From the NCBI GenBank assembly GCA_028095005.1, contig CM051460.1:21747501-21811500 (forward strand): 64,000 nucleotides of DNA, written 5' to 3'. The translations under genes were made by a program, and so were the position numbers. Shown here piece after piece: positions 12,452 through 23,700 of the stretch (positions within the stretch are counted from its first letter, which is position 1; the number at the start of each line of letters is the position of its first letter). The notes beneath the pieces are model-generated. The model searched no databases, was not told the origin of the DNA, and saw only the letters and a program-made list of their open reading frames with translations. This DNA is from Rhynchospora pubera. Lineage: Eukaryota > Streptophyta > Magnoliopsida > Poales > Cyperaceae.

Positions 12452-15400
12452 TCAATTATTAGCACCTAAATATCCAAGTAAAAAGCCGAACCACTCATTT
12501 ACAGTAAAATTAATCTCGTCCTCGCTATAACGCTTCCCCATAGGTTGCAAAAACTGCATTTTATTGGCATTTCATATAGTTAGTAACCTATGAACTCTAA
12601 ACTCCACAATATAATATACATTAAACTCTAAATTATAAACCTTAAAACATTTTCATATATATACATTAAGGTTAATTAAACTTAATCCATACCGATGGTA
12701 GGTCCGGATGTAGCGTGCAGTGATCAAGGATCTTGCGTAGCGAAGTCATCGCATAAAAGCCGCAATCTGTATTGTTTGGTTGTCGTGGACTCTACAAGAA
12801 CATAAAATAATACTATTAAGTTTAAATTAAATAAATTACGAAATTGTTGAAACTACATATATTAGTATTGAACTATGTACGGGAATCATTTGAACTTCAA
12901 ACTTGGGAACTTGGACCAATCTTGACAGAGCTCTGCAAAATTAAATATAAAATTATGAAAATTCATTTCTAAATATTAGTATATAACTAAACAATGCATA
13001 CACGCATTATATATATATATATATGTTAAGTCTAAACTTACTGATCGTATTTTCGTAGAATTGGAGATTGGTAGCCTTCGTTCGATTGGAGTGAATCTAC
13101 TATCCACATCTTTCGTGTCGAGAGTTTTGCGATAATAATCACAAAATGCGACCTGTAATTACATACATATTATCTCTTTGTTGGTGAAATTAACATTAAA
13201 CTGTAGATTCATAATAAAAGATAAAGTCAGAATTAGAGATTTTATAACTAACCGATTATGATGCACTAAAACATGGTAGGGATCCCTTTTAGCATACTTC
13301 TTCAGAAGATTCGCTATGTATCGTACAGTTCCGAGCTCATCTTGCATTACATCCCGACCCGAGCATCTTTCCGGATCCCAAAATATCCACTTCTTCATCA
13401 AAGTATCAGCACAATATTGCCTGCACCGCCTAAATGTTGTATGTACAATGTTTAGGGTTTAGGGTTTTAATTTATTAGACATATCATATAACCAATGATC
13501 AATTGTTGTAAAGTTAAGAAAGTACTTACAAGATCCAAAGTTTAATCACTTGAACGAAGAGTTCATTCCTACTGAAGACATGGCGGATGTCTTTAAATTC
13601 GAGGATGAAGGTCTTCACATCTTGAAATTCGAAATCAGCAGGAATATCGGCGAATTCAGTCACTGATTTGTCGAACATCCTCATATAGTCGTGCATTCTC
13701 TTTGCGTGAGGCCCAATCTGTGCCAACTTCTCATCAGGGACGAACGGATCGTGCAATTGAATGTCCTCCTCCGCAAAAAACTGATCCACACTCTCCTCTT
13801 CATCTTCATCACCCTCTTGCACCTTCTCCTTTCCCTTATCTTGCGGAGGAATATGTGGAGTTTGTTTCGTCATTTTCCTCACTTGCTCCTATAAAATCCA
13901 CATTAGTCATCAAAACGATATATTTCTCATTTTTTAATATAGCAGTATATATAATAATTAGAACTTTGGAAAATTTATAATTGAAATCAAGATTTACCAG
14001 TTTTGTCAAGTCATAATCTACCATATGACCCGGCCATCTTAGAAATGAACCTTGGAGAACACCAAGCTGATCATCTGCGTTAGGAGGTGGAAAAGGTACT
14101 ATCACGTGTCTGGCACTATCGAAAACTTCTAAGATTTGTACCTTCACCTCCCCTATGCCAACTGGTTGTCCATGGACTATCTCAGAAACCTGTGCAAACA
14201 CCATAGCTCTAGCTACATACACAGGCGTCCCAGATATCCCTGGTAGGAGTAGCAAGGCTTCGACAGGCCCCTGTATTAACGAATTAGAAATCCTAAATAC
14301 TATATGAGGGCAAAAGCAATTAATATCTATCATAAGCTAGGTGTAATTAAGAACCTGATAAGTAGATTGAGGAATCGGATGCGGTTGATTGTTGCTACCC
14401 TGTGATAGCATAATCATGGCTTGTTGAAAAATTGGATCGTAGGTCTGCGGTGTTTGGACTTGCGAGAACTGTTGCATTCGCCTGTTCCATTCCTCATCCA
14501 TTCGGGCCTTGAATTCCTCATCCATTCGTCTTTTCACTTCCTCTTGCACCATCCGATCAACCTCCTCTTTGCTAAACCCCTTGTTTGATTTTCTTGTACC
14601 ACTACCGTACACCTGCTTCACGCCTGAGAACACCGGATATCCTCTCAACCGTCCAGAATGCTCTGGTGTACCGATCGCAGAAGTCAAGATATCATTTTGA
14701 CGAACCGGTTGAACTTCCCCTGACTTAACTAGAGCAACCTATCACAAAAAAATTTAAAGTTAAACAAAATTGAACTCATTGAATTCACAAAATAAAGTTA
14801 TTTGAGTTGTTACACTTACTGCTTTGTCGACCACCTCGGCAGCCCTAGGATTTTTTACAACAAGTTCACCGGTAGCTTCATCCGTTACTGCACGTGCTCT
14901 ACTCCAACTGTACGTCCTGTCATCCATATCCTTGGTAATAACCGATGACGCACCATGTACCTTTTCTCCTTCTTTCCATCTAGATTCAGCACTTATATAA
15001 CCGCCTGATCCCAGTCTGTGGGGCATGTCCCTTTTTGCTGCATTTTGACGGCCTTGCATACTCATTTTCTAGTAGCAGATTCAAAAGACTTGTTAGTATA
15101 AACAAAAAAAAAAACTAAGCAATTAAGTAAAAGCGAAAGATACTCATTTTCATACCTTAAACTTCTCGCTGGAATGATACTCTTGCATTGCCTCAAATTC
15201 TTCTTTCGAGATGTTCTGTACATCCCATGGTGAGGGTGCACCTTCCTTTGGATTCTCCAAGTAAGCCTTATTCTGATATGACCAAAAAGACACGTTATAA
15301 TTAAAATTGATGCTAAATCAATCGTTTATAAATGAACATGTATTATAGAGGAAATTCTCTCACCAATCGAATTTTCCAATGTCTCCAAGACTCGTTACAG

Positions 15401-15842
15401 TTACGTAGAATCTTCTTCTTAACATCCAGTGGTAAGTCATCCGGAAGTTTCCAATCCTGTGCTATTTGTTTGTACAAATTTTTTTTCAACTCATTTGGCA
15501 CCGCAATCCAATTAGGATAACTGCATTCATTTCATTTGTATAAGTGCATTAATACTATAATCAAATGATAATTCATATCTCAAATTCATATTAATACCTG
15601 CAAGGAATCATATCTCTTGTTTTTGAAGCGCACCAATTTGTGAATGCCTTTGCATTTTCGCCAATCGGCTTGCATTTCTCGTTAAACTCGACTTTCATGT
15701 CCTGTCCAGCAGCTATCTTTTTGCGTGTCTTCAAACACTTAGCCGTTGATCTTTTTCCCCTTTTGTTACTAACAATAATCTCCTCTTCCGAACTCGAGTC
15801 ATTCGGGTTCATCCCGGGATCCTGATCATTTCTGTCCGACAT
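12452..15842 (-). CDS. CACTA second gene: Transposase_24 / DUF8039-like / Ulp1 cysteine peptidase fusion (771 aa, 12 exons)
   Basis: Exons: 15842-15598, 15520-15364, 15272-15156, 15068-14820, 14738-14355, 14270-13998, 13888-13530, 13420-13253, 13152-13042, 12932-12881, 12791-12693 and 12553-12452. Every junction is GT-AG, phases fit, and the sum is 2,316 nt with no internal stop. Residues about 80-210 match the Ptta/En/Spm Transposase_24 type (YPNWIAVPNELKK, SWRHWKIRL, HRLGSGGY). A charged helix follows (KARMDEEWNRRMQQF). Exon 6 resembles DUF8039 (GPVEALLLLPGI, VIVPFPPPN, LRWPGHMVDYDL). Exons 7-12 form an Ulp1-type peptidase: His653 (SHFVIII), Asp670 (WIVDSL), Gln709 and Cys715 (QPNNTDCGFYAM). 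The H-D distance of 17 and Q-C distance of 6 equal those of yeast Ulp1. It probably acts with TNP2; SUMO removal is inferred, not shown. The acceptor before the ATG (AAATTACAG|CA) implies a non-coding upstream exon. Confidence 0.9.
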
Positions 15843-16047
15843 TGCTGTAATTTAAAATCCAAGTTACATACCACAACTTACATGCACAAAGTCAAACACA
15901 TAACACAAAAATTAATAGAGCTCAAATTAAAATAATTCACAATTCAATCTCAAATAACATTAGAAATGAGAATTAATAGCAAGCTCAAAATAACATAGTA
16001 CTAATCCAAGGAAAGGTTCACTTAATCCAAACATGTAAACCCTAATA

Positions 16048-16302
16048 TTATTCTTCATCATTCGGCTTATTGTCATCAGTATTTTCTTCTCTAATTTCTG
16101 TGTACGGTGCCACAAACTTATCAATTAAAAACTTGAAAAATATTGCAGCCTCTTCATAATTCGGCTTCTTGGCCTCGTTTTGGTTAGGCTGGTTTTGAGA
16201 TGCCTGATTTTGAGAGGCTGGGTTGGAACGAACGTTTCGCCTAACATAGACTCGTTCGATGGATTTTTTCGCATTTTGGTTGCTTCCTTCACCTTTCTCC
16301 AT
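16048..16302 (-). CDS. Small charged ORF upstream of the Ulp1 gene (84 aa), possible alternative first coding exon
   Basis: An open frame of 84 codons, basic at the start (SIERVYVRRNVRSN), Asn/Gln-rich in the middle and acidic at the end (DDNKPNDEE). The ATG stands just behind a splice-acceptor-like TTTAATTAG|GTAGTA. A related ATG with the same preceding word GTAGTA lies at 16887. I do not recognise a domain. Its place between the leader donors (17357, 17592, 17745) and the Ulp1 gene start suggests an alternatively spliced product, like tnpA in En/Spm, but it could also be a non-coding relic. Confidence 0.4.
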   Translation of the reverse strand: MEKGEGSNQNAKKSIERVYVRRNVRSNPASQNQASQNQPNQNEAKKPNYEEAAIFFKFLIDKFVAPYTEIREENTDDNKPNDEE

Positions 16303-16554
16303 TACTACCTAATTAAAACACCATATATAATTTATTTAGATGATAATTAAAACATATATTCAATCATGGATAGTTAATCAATTCATACACAATAATAATA
16401 ATTTAGATAATAATTAAAACATTAAAACATAGATATAGATAAAACAAAATAACATATTCCAAACTTAAGGTTCATACAAATTAAGGTTCAAATTAACATG
16501 GATAATAATTAAAACAACAATTCAAACACTTAAACGCTAAATTAAACCCTAAAT

Positions 16555-16887
16555 TCACTCCTTCTTTTCTTCCTCTATCTCCTCTGGCTCCTCCTCTGGC
16601 ATCTCCTCTGGGACCTCCTCCCAATCTGCAGAAGTCCGTCCGCAACCGACTGGAAAACGCCTCACAGCAGATACAGACCTCCTAGGGAGAGGCTTATCTC
16701 GCATCCACTGAGGCACGTATCTCTGACGAGTGACATCAAACTCTACCTTGGTGTCCGTCTTCGTCTCCGTCTCCGTCTCCTTCTTGGTCTTTTTCTCCTT
16801 CTTCTTGTCTTTTTGTCAGACATAAACTTGTTCAACGAGTTTTTTCCCCTTATTCCCATTTGGGTTGCTTCCATCCGATTTGTCCAT
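16555..16887 (-). pseudogene. Second charged ORF with in-frame TGA, diverged copy of the 16302 ORF start
   Basis: Starts MDKSDGSNPNGNKGKK and LVEQVYV, which parallels MEKGEGSNQNAKKSIERVYV of the neighbouring ORF. A TGA at 16818-16816 interrupts it after 23 codons. The same frame then stays open for 86 more codons, rich in Lys/Glu/Thr (KKEKKTKKETETET) and ending in a Glu-Pro tail (PEEMPEEEPEE), to a TGA at 16557-16555. It is either a broken copy, or the TGA is removed by splicing that I cannot see. The two ORFs look like a tandem duplication about 590 bp apart. Confidence 0.4.
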
Positions 16888-17034
16888 TACTACCTTTTAA
16901 TTAATATACACATTTAATTTATATACACATTTAATTTACAGTTCAATTTCAATTTATATACACGTTTGATCATCAATTCCATTCCAACCATTTATTTTCC
17001 TAGCACAATTGAAGCACAAAACAGCCCCAAAATA

Positions 17035-17310
17035 CAATATGCACAAAACAGTTCAATTCCTAATCAATTCATAATCAATTTCTATTCAAAACAGCCCCAA
17101 AACAGTTCAATTTCAGCCTAATCAATTCCTATTCAATTCCTAATCAATTTCTATTCAAAACAGCCCCAAAACAGTTCAATTTCAGCCTAATCAATTCCTA
17201 TTCAATTCATAATCAATTTCTATTCAAAACAGCCCCAAAACAGTTCAATTTCAGCCTAATCAATTCCTATTCAATTCCTAATCAATTTCTATTCAAAACA
17301 GCCCCAAAAC
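17035..17310. repeat. Tandem repeat, 69-bp unit, about four copies
   Basis: CAGCCCCAAAACAGTTCAAT recurs at 17092, 17161 and 17230, and a shortened version at 17299, exactly 69 bp apart. Units carry CAATTCCTATTCAATTC words with a few substitutions. It lies in the leader region of the Ulp1 gene. Confidence 0.88.
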
Positions 17311-17332
17311 TAATCCATTCAGCCCCAAATTG

Positions 17333-17905
17333 AAAGAGAGAGAGAGAGAGATGGTACCTTCTTAGCAAATGGAGGCTGTCGGCGATGGAGACAGAGAGAA
17401 GAAGAGATGAGAGGCTGTCGGCGATGGAGACAAAGAGAAGAGGAGAGGAGAGGCTGTCGGCGATGGAGACAGAGAGTAGAGGAGAGGCTGTCGGGGGAGA
17501 GAGAGAGAGAACAGTGAGAGGGAGAGAGAGCACAGAGAGGAAAAGAGCCGGGGAGAGAGAGAAAAAGAGAGAGGTAGAGAGAGGAGACTTACCGTCGAGA
17601 GAGAGAGGGAGGTGCTGTCGGAGAGACGAAGAGAGGGGCTGTCGGCCGTCGGCTGTGGAAGGGAGAGAGAAAGCATGTGAGTGAGAGGGAGAGAGAGCAG
17701 AGAGAGGAAGAGAGAAAAAGAGAGAGGTAGAGAGAGGAGACTTACCGTCGAGAGAGGGGAGCGGCGAGAAACAGCGGCTTGCTCCGTCGAGAGAGAGACA
17801 CAGCGGCTTGCTCCGTCGAGAGAGAGACACAGCGGCTCGAGAGAGATAAAGAGAGATAGAGCAGCGAGAGAGGTGGAGAGTGAGGGTTTGAGTATCGGCC
17901 GAAGG
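17333..17905 (-). promoter_or_regulatory. Purine/pyrimidine-rich leader with repeated splice donors, upstream of the CACTA second gene
   Basis: On the plus strand this is GA-rich (GAGAGAGAGA) with a 40-bp unit GGCTGTCGGCGATGGAGACA repeated about three times at 17375-17480. On the minus strand, the transcribed sense, it is CT-rich. It holds donor-like sites CGACG|GTAAGTC twice (G at 17745 and 17592) and AAGAAG|GTACC (G at 17357). CT-rich leaders are common in plants. I read it as the promoter-proximal, non-coding first exon of the Ulp1 gene, duplicated once. Open frames here (17282-17830 and others) are composition artefacts. Confidence 0.5.
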
Positions 17906-17943
17906 GGGCGGGGGGAGTGTTATATATTAAAAAAATAGGGTTT

Positions 17944-18233
17944 GATCTTTAGTACCGGTTTTTAGTCAAAAAACCGGTACTAAAGATCGCGACGTTTTAA
18001 ATTCACATGATCTTTAGTACCGGTTTTTAGTCAAAAAACCGGTACTAAAGATAGCGACGTTTTAAATTCACATGATCTTTAGTACCGGTTTTTAGTCAAA
18101 AAACCGGTACTAAAGATATTCCCTAATTTTGTCCGTTTAAGTGGGACCCACCTTTACAAATATATTATTTTTTCTTTAAAATTAATTGTTGATCTTTAGT
18201 ACCGGTTTTTAGTCAAGAAACCGGTACTAAAGA
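17944..18233. repeat. Internal array of CCGGT palindromes between the two CACTA genes
   Basis: Four hairpins TTAGTACCGGTTTTTAGTCA with their mirror arm. Three lie in exact 65-bp tandem units starting at 17944, 18009 and 18074, each followed by GCGACGTTTTAAATTCACAT or a variant. The fourth is at about 18192-18233. These are the same palindromes as in the element's ends. Position: downstream of the TNP2 stop and upstream of the Ulp1 gene's leader. Confidence 0.9.
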
Positions 18234-18368
18234 TAAATTCAAATTCTGGCCCTATTTTTTTTTGTATTTGATTATAAAATTATAAATATGAATTGAAAAT
18301 ATCATTCTAATAACAGATGAGATAATCTTTTCAAATATTTATTACAAATATTAATTACAAATTCGAAT

Positions 18369-18989
18369 TCATTTATTTTTTGGTGACTTCGGTCGATCTA
18401 CCCACACGCCTTCTTCCTGATTGGAACGCAAATTACTTGCTAACTCTTCAATTGGTTGCGGTGTCCCATCGATACCTGTGAACATAATAATTATATTGGA
18501 ACGCAAATTACTTGCTAACTCTTCAATTGGAACGCGAATTGTTCATATTAATTCTGTAAATTATTTTCTACAGATTTAAAATTAATTATATATACCTGTG
18601 GAGAATGGTGCTATTTCATCAAATTGATCATATTCTTCTTCGTCCACGACATCTTCAACGCCAACGATGCGTCTTTTTCCGGGAAGTACCACATGTCGTC
18701 CCTTGTCAGCCGGGTCAGCAATATAAAAAACTTGCATTGCTTGTTTGTTTGCAAGTATGAAAGGATCATCGGAATATCCCAATTTTTTTAAATCAACGGT
18801 TACAAATCCGTTTTTATCAGTCTTCACGCCGCTTTTGAGCACCCATTTACATTCAAACACTGCTATTTTAAATGCATTATAATCAAATTCCCAAATTTCT
18901 TCAATCCAACCATAATACGGCTCCGATGATGTTCCATCACTTGATATGGCTACTATTGTAACTCCGCTGTTTTGTACTGTGCTTTTTCC
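18369..18989 (-). pseudogene. 3' part of the split TNP2 transposase gene (DUF4216 region)
   Basis: Exon sequence 18989-18596 continues the TNP2 frame exactly where the copia element interrupts it. Then come a 120-bp GT-AG intron (18595-18476) and a last exon, 18475-18369, ending PKSPKNK and TGA. The DUF4216 signature is plain: SEPYYGWIEEIWEFDY, VFECKWVLKSG, GYSDDPFILANKQAMQVFY. With the 5' part (31518-28679) and one copy of the TTTCC duplication the frame would total 1,111 codons. The part is cut off from its own promoter, so I call it a broken gene although its sequence shows no decay. Confidence 0.88.
18985..18989. repeat. Copia target-site duplication, left (TTTCC)
   Basis: TTTCC abuts the LTR start at 18990 and is repeated at 28679-28683 directly after the other LTR. 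Five bp is the normal Ty1/copia duplication length. Confidence 0.95.
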
Positions 18990-20755
18990 TGTTAGAAAGT
19001 GTGCTAATTTTCATTTTTATGCTAATTACCAATTAATTAACCAAGCAAACATAGCACACACAAGATCTAGTACACAAGCTATTCAAACACACGAGAAAAA
19101 GGATTGGAAGTATACCTCTCTTGGTATCGCAACCAAGAGGCTCGTTCCAATGCGTTGGTGTCGGTGGCGTGCTCTCCAAGAACCTCCACGCCGTGCTCCT
19201 CGAGTCCACTAAGGAATTAACCACCTTCTCTAATCAATTATGCTAGTAATTGAGAGAATTGTGCCTAATTCCAAAGCTTTCCCTTTCTATTTAATTCTCC
19301 AATTAATTTAGTGGAAAAGCTTGCTCAACACATGAGCTAGGTGGTGTGTGGAAGAGAGAAAGAGGAATAGAAAATTCTGAAATTTTCTTTTCTTCCTTGT
19401 GAGGTGCGGCCAAAGAGAGAAGGAGAGAGAGAGGTGTGTGGAGGCTAGGGGTTTGCTCCCAAAGAACACCCCTTTATATAGGCCACTCAACCTAGCTCTC
19501 ATCCAACATTCCATGGACAAAAATACCCCTTGCCCTAGCCGCACCTACCTACCTCCCTTTGTGGGTTGGGCCTCAAGTCAAGTTGAGCCCAATAGTCTTC
19601 CATTTAAATGCACCTTCCATTGGACATTAAATTAACCAATTAATTTAAAGCCCAATTAGCTCAAATAATTAAATGTGTTGATTACAATTAATTATTAACT
19701 ATTTAATAATTAATATGGAATTAGTCAATGCATTAAATTATTTCTATATGATCTATTTGACTTAATTAATCATAACGGTCCATAACGGCATACGATTAAT
19801 TAATCAACTTATCATATTTTGCAAAACCAATTGTTGCAAATAAATAATTAATGCACGTGTGGTTAAACACCTTATTATGTGTGACCCTTTGAGGATTTAT
19901 GCTATGTTGGACATGGAATTAAATCGCTATTTAATTCCAATAATCATAAGCGGTATCTAGCAACACGTTATGATTCCCAATTCACATAAATAGTGTACTG
20001 CTACAATATTTCAATCCTGCATAAGAGAATAATTAGTTTCTCTATTTTGATTCTTATGTCGCACGATATCATCGTATAATCCAAGATAGGAATGTGTCAT
20101 TCTTGCAGATTATACGTTTCTTGATCTAGAGATAATTGTATAAAGTTGCATGCAAACAATCTATCTCCATCAAGGGGCCCAAACAGATATCGTCACTCAC
20201 TAAGTGAATTAATGAGGGACATACGGTTTTCTTGATGATTAACTTTTCCCCGCACAATTCAATAGAACATAAATAAAGTCCGTATAGCAGCCCTTATCGG
20301 GAATCAGCGGTAGACAGTATTTATTGAACCTATCCTCATGTGGAAAAGATAAACATCTCAAACTTAGAACCAAAATCACAACGAAATAAACAATGACACA
20401 TAACACAATCCATATGTTTATTTCGATGGGTCAAGTCCTGTGCTATGTTCCATAACATACACATATGCAACTAAGTTGGTAACTCTTTACCTATGATTAG
20501 TAGAACTTAATCATCACTTAACTTGCATACTAATCTTTTATGATAATTAATGTTCCTTGTTAATTATCAAGATTATGGACCGTTTAGATTTATTATTGTC
20601 ATTCTAAAGAATGATCAACAGAGATCTACAATTCAGATCCTCAACCTGAATGATCTGTCAATAATAAACCTAGGAACAGATGATAAAATATCATCCAAAA
20701 CATAAACTAATAATTAAGTCATTAAATTATTGACTTCTAGGACATAACTCTAACA
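18990..20755 (-). repeat. 3' LTR of the copia element
   Basis: Plus-strand ends TGTTAGAAAGTG and CATAACTCTAACA. 1,766 bp, offset from the other LTR by exactly 7,923 bp. On the minus strand it holds a TATATAAA box (19480-19473). As the downstream LTR, that promoter points out of the element into the TNP2 3' part and the Ulp1 gene. Confidence 0.95.
19473..19480 (-). promoter_or_regulatory. TATA box in the 3' LTR
   Basis: TATATAAA on the minus strand, followed by a GGGGTGTTC context. The same box lies at 27396-27403 in the other LTR. It is the best candidate for the LTR core promoter. Confidence 0.55.
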
Positions 20756-20768
20756 ATCTCCCACTTGG
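20756..20768 (-). other. Polypurine tract of the copia element
   Basis: Minus strand CCAAGTGGGAGAT directly before the 3' LTR's TGTTAGAG. This matches the AAGTGGGAGA motif that precedes the 3' LTR in many plant copia elements and supports the minus orientation. Confidence 0.85.
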
Positions 20769-23700
20769 CCTAGAGTCAATCAGTAGTGACTTCTAGCCAA
20801 CGAAGAATTGAGAACAATGTCATATATCTATATATATACATGTCTCGGACCTCAGAATAAATAATACGCTTATAGCTAGTTACTCATACGTCCACCACGT
20901 ATGGATGCATAACTGCATCTCGTATACTGCTCAAGGTAGAGGTCGTGCTAGAGTGTTCGCTGTGTTCGCGAACCTATCCAAAAATTGTTCGACCATATAT
21001 ATATATATACTCCTATATATATTCTTGATCACCATCATATGATATCAAATGATATCGTTATAGATCATATTTGAATCTCCAATGTAACATTGGGCTCTTT
21101 AGGAGTAATTTATGGTTCGAGATGCTTAGAACCATAATAACTCAACTAAGAACTCGATCCGAAATAAACTTCTTTTATTGCTTCACAAGTTGCTATGTAT
21201 TTTGCTTTGGTGACGGAAACGGTTGTAATATTCCATTTAGAACACCTTCTAAATTTACAACACCACCTTTTAGCAAAATATGTAGTTCAACTGTGATTAT
21301 ATCAATCTTTCGAAAAACTAGCATTAGTGTAATTAACTTACACGAGCTCTCTTTCATCTTAAGAGATGAAACATTATATCACTCTTTCTCATAAGGTACT
21401 CGAGGATATCCTTGACTATCGTCCTAATGTGTCTCTCTTGTATCCATTTGACAACTATTTGTCATATCCTTTGGATACTACACATCGGGGCATATGCATA
21501 AATATGACGTACACAATGAAACTCATAATGAAAGAATGCTTGAACTATTTCATGCACTTTCTTGAATTGAGTTGCAATAGACCGAGTTAAAACACTCAAG
21601 TCATGCCATGTGACGTACAGTTAGACATCCTTTCTTGGAGTGTAACTTTCGTGTTTCTAGAACACTTCGTCAATATATGCATATTTGCTCAAACCTAACA
21701 TCCATCATAATCTATCTTTATAGATTTTGTTTCCTAGGATTAGGTGATTTCGCCCAAGTTCTCATTTGAGAAAGCATTCTCCAAAGAGATCTCGACAATA
21801 TTCATTTTCTTAATGTTATTCCCAATTAATGAATTGTTATCTTGAACAATACAAGTAATACAATTATGCTCCCACTGAATATCTTGTCTATACAAGATAC
21901 TTTTGACGAAGTTCAACTCCTTGACTTCATTGTCAAAACTTTTATTCCAATCTCCACAACACTTGCTTTAATCCATTAATGGATCCTTGAAGCATGCGTA
22001 TGTTTTTAGCAATACATTAAATAAAACCTCGATTTGTGTCAAATGCACAACATCTTCCTTCATTCATACGAAGAAGGCGGTTTTATGTGTTTTTCCATAT
22101 ATCGACATATATGAAATACAACTATTGCTATAATGATCTTTATTGACTTATACATAGCCACAAGCAAGAAGTTGTGCTTTGTACGTAGTCAACTAGCCAT
22201 CGACTTAGACATAGCCACAAGCGAGAAGCCGCGCTTTGTACATAGTCGATTTGTTATCCATGTCGATCTTTCCTTTTGAAGATCTAAACGTTCTTGATGG
22301 ATTGCTCCTTCATGAACATCAACTAAGGTCTATACCTTGTTGTTATACATGGATTTTATTTAAAGATCATATGAATTCGAACCATATATGTGGAATCGGA
22401 TCGTTCCATCGTTTTTGTTGTTTATCAACGGATTCTCATATGCTAAGTTTGAGAATGTCGTGAAGCCAATGCACCAAACGGCTTAGGCAATCAACTCTCG
22501 TTGATCTTTTGTAGGATTGGTACTTGAGGTTCATGAACTTCTTCTACAACGATTTGTTGAACGAGTTCTTGACTCCTCATATATTCCATGAGTTTCTCGA
22601 ACATCATCAACTCGTGAGATGGTTGAGTCCTCATTGGAAGGAGCGTACTATTAAACTTCTTTTCAAAACAACTTGTGAATGAAGTTCCGCTCAACTCCCA
22701 CTAAGCACCATGTATGGAGTGACAAGTTTCCCATAAGAGTACTTCTTGTAGTGACGCATAAACTCCTTTAATGCTCACTTTACTCCCACTACTTCTTCTT
22801 GAGAATTTCAATTCATCAAGACTACATTATGATTAGCAACAACTACTTTGTTCTTATCATATTCGTGGAAGTAGTGCCTTTTAATATAAAGCATCCTACA
22901 AATATATAGTGTCTTATTTGGTTTAAGCTTACAAGTCCACAATACTTGAAATAAGCTTCTCAACACCAAATCTCGAGAAGTATTATACTTAGAGATCAAA
23001 ATCTCATAAGAAATCTTCTTCAATAGACTTCGATGGAACATCATTCAGTGTAAACAATATTGTCCTCAAACATAATTCCCTAATACGAGTCGAATAAGTC
23101 AATTTGATTTATTATCGATCGAACTATACAAAATATTGTTCGATACCTCCATTCTTGGACACATTATTCCATAATGTTCCTCATGGAGTGAGTTATGAGA
23201 CTATTTTCATACTCTTTAGATAATACTTCAAATCATATGACTTAACTACTTATTTGCCACGATTAATTGTAAGACTTTTCTTTTTCCTTGAACGGTCTTT
23301 TTAACTTCACACTTGAACTCCTTTGAACTAGTCAAAAGGTTCATACTTATACCTTATCAAATAGATATGTTAATATCTACAATGATCGTTGGTTAAGTAG
23401 TAAAGTATCAACAACCTTTCATTGCACAAGTACTTATTGGTCTTTATACATCGATATGTATAAGTCCTAATCAAGTCACTTGTCCTTAAACCTTTGTAGG
23501 TTAAAGGCGCTTTTGTCATTTAACAAACATGATTCGCATATCAATCGATTTGAAATCGAATTGAATTTCGAGCTCTACGTTACGTAGACTCTCATAATGC
23601 GATTCTCGTTTATATATGTGACTAAGCGGTTATATATAACATGAAAGTCAAATACTTTATGTCAAGTCTTACGCATCCTATTTGTCATTCATAACTTGTT

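Noticed and set aside
17092..17310. Regular 69-bp repeats that might suggest a CRISPR-like array
   Set aside because: There are no unique spacers between short repeats; the units are contiguous, and the context is a plant transposon.
17282..17938. Several overlapping open frames of 85-182 codons on both strands
   Set aside because: All are translations of (GA)n or (CT)n repeats, Ser/Leu/Pro or Arg/Glu rich, without motifs or splice logic.
19033..19635. Open frames of 63-88 codons, repeated at 26956-27558
   Set aside because: They lie in the LTRs and are duplicated with them; no motif, and they are not expected to be coding.
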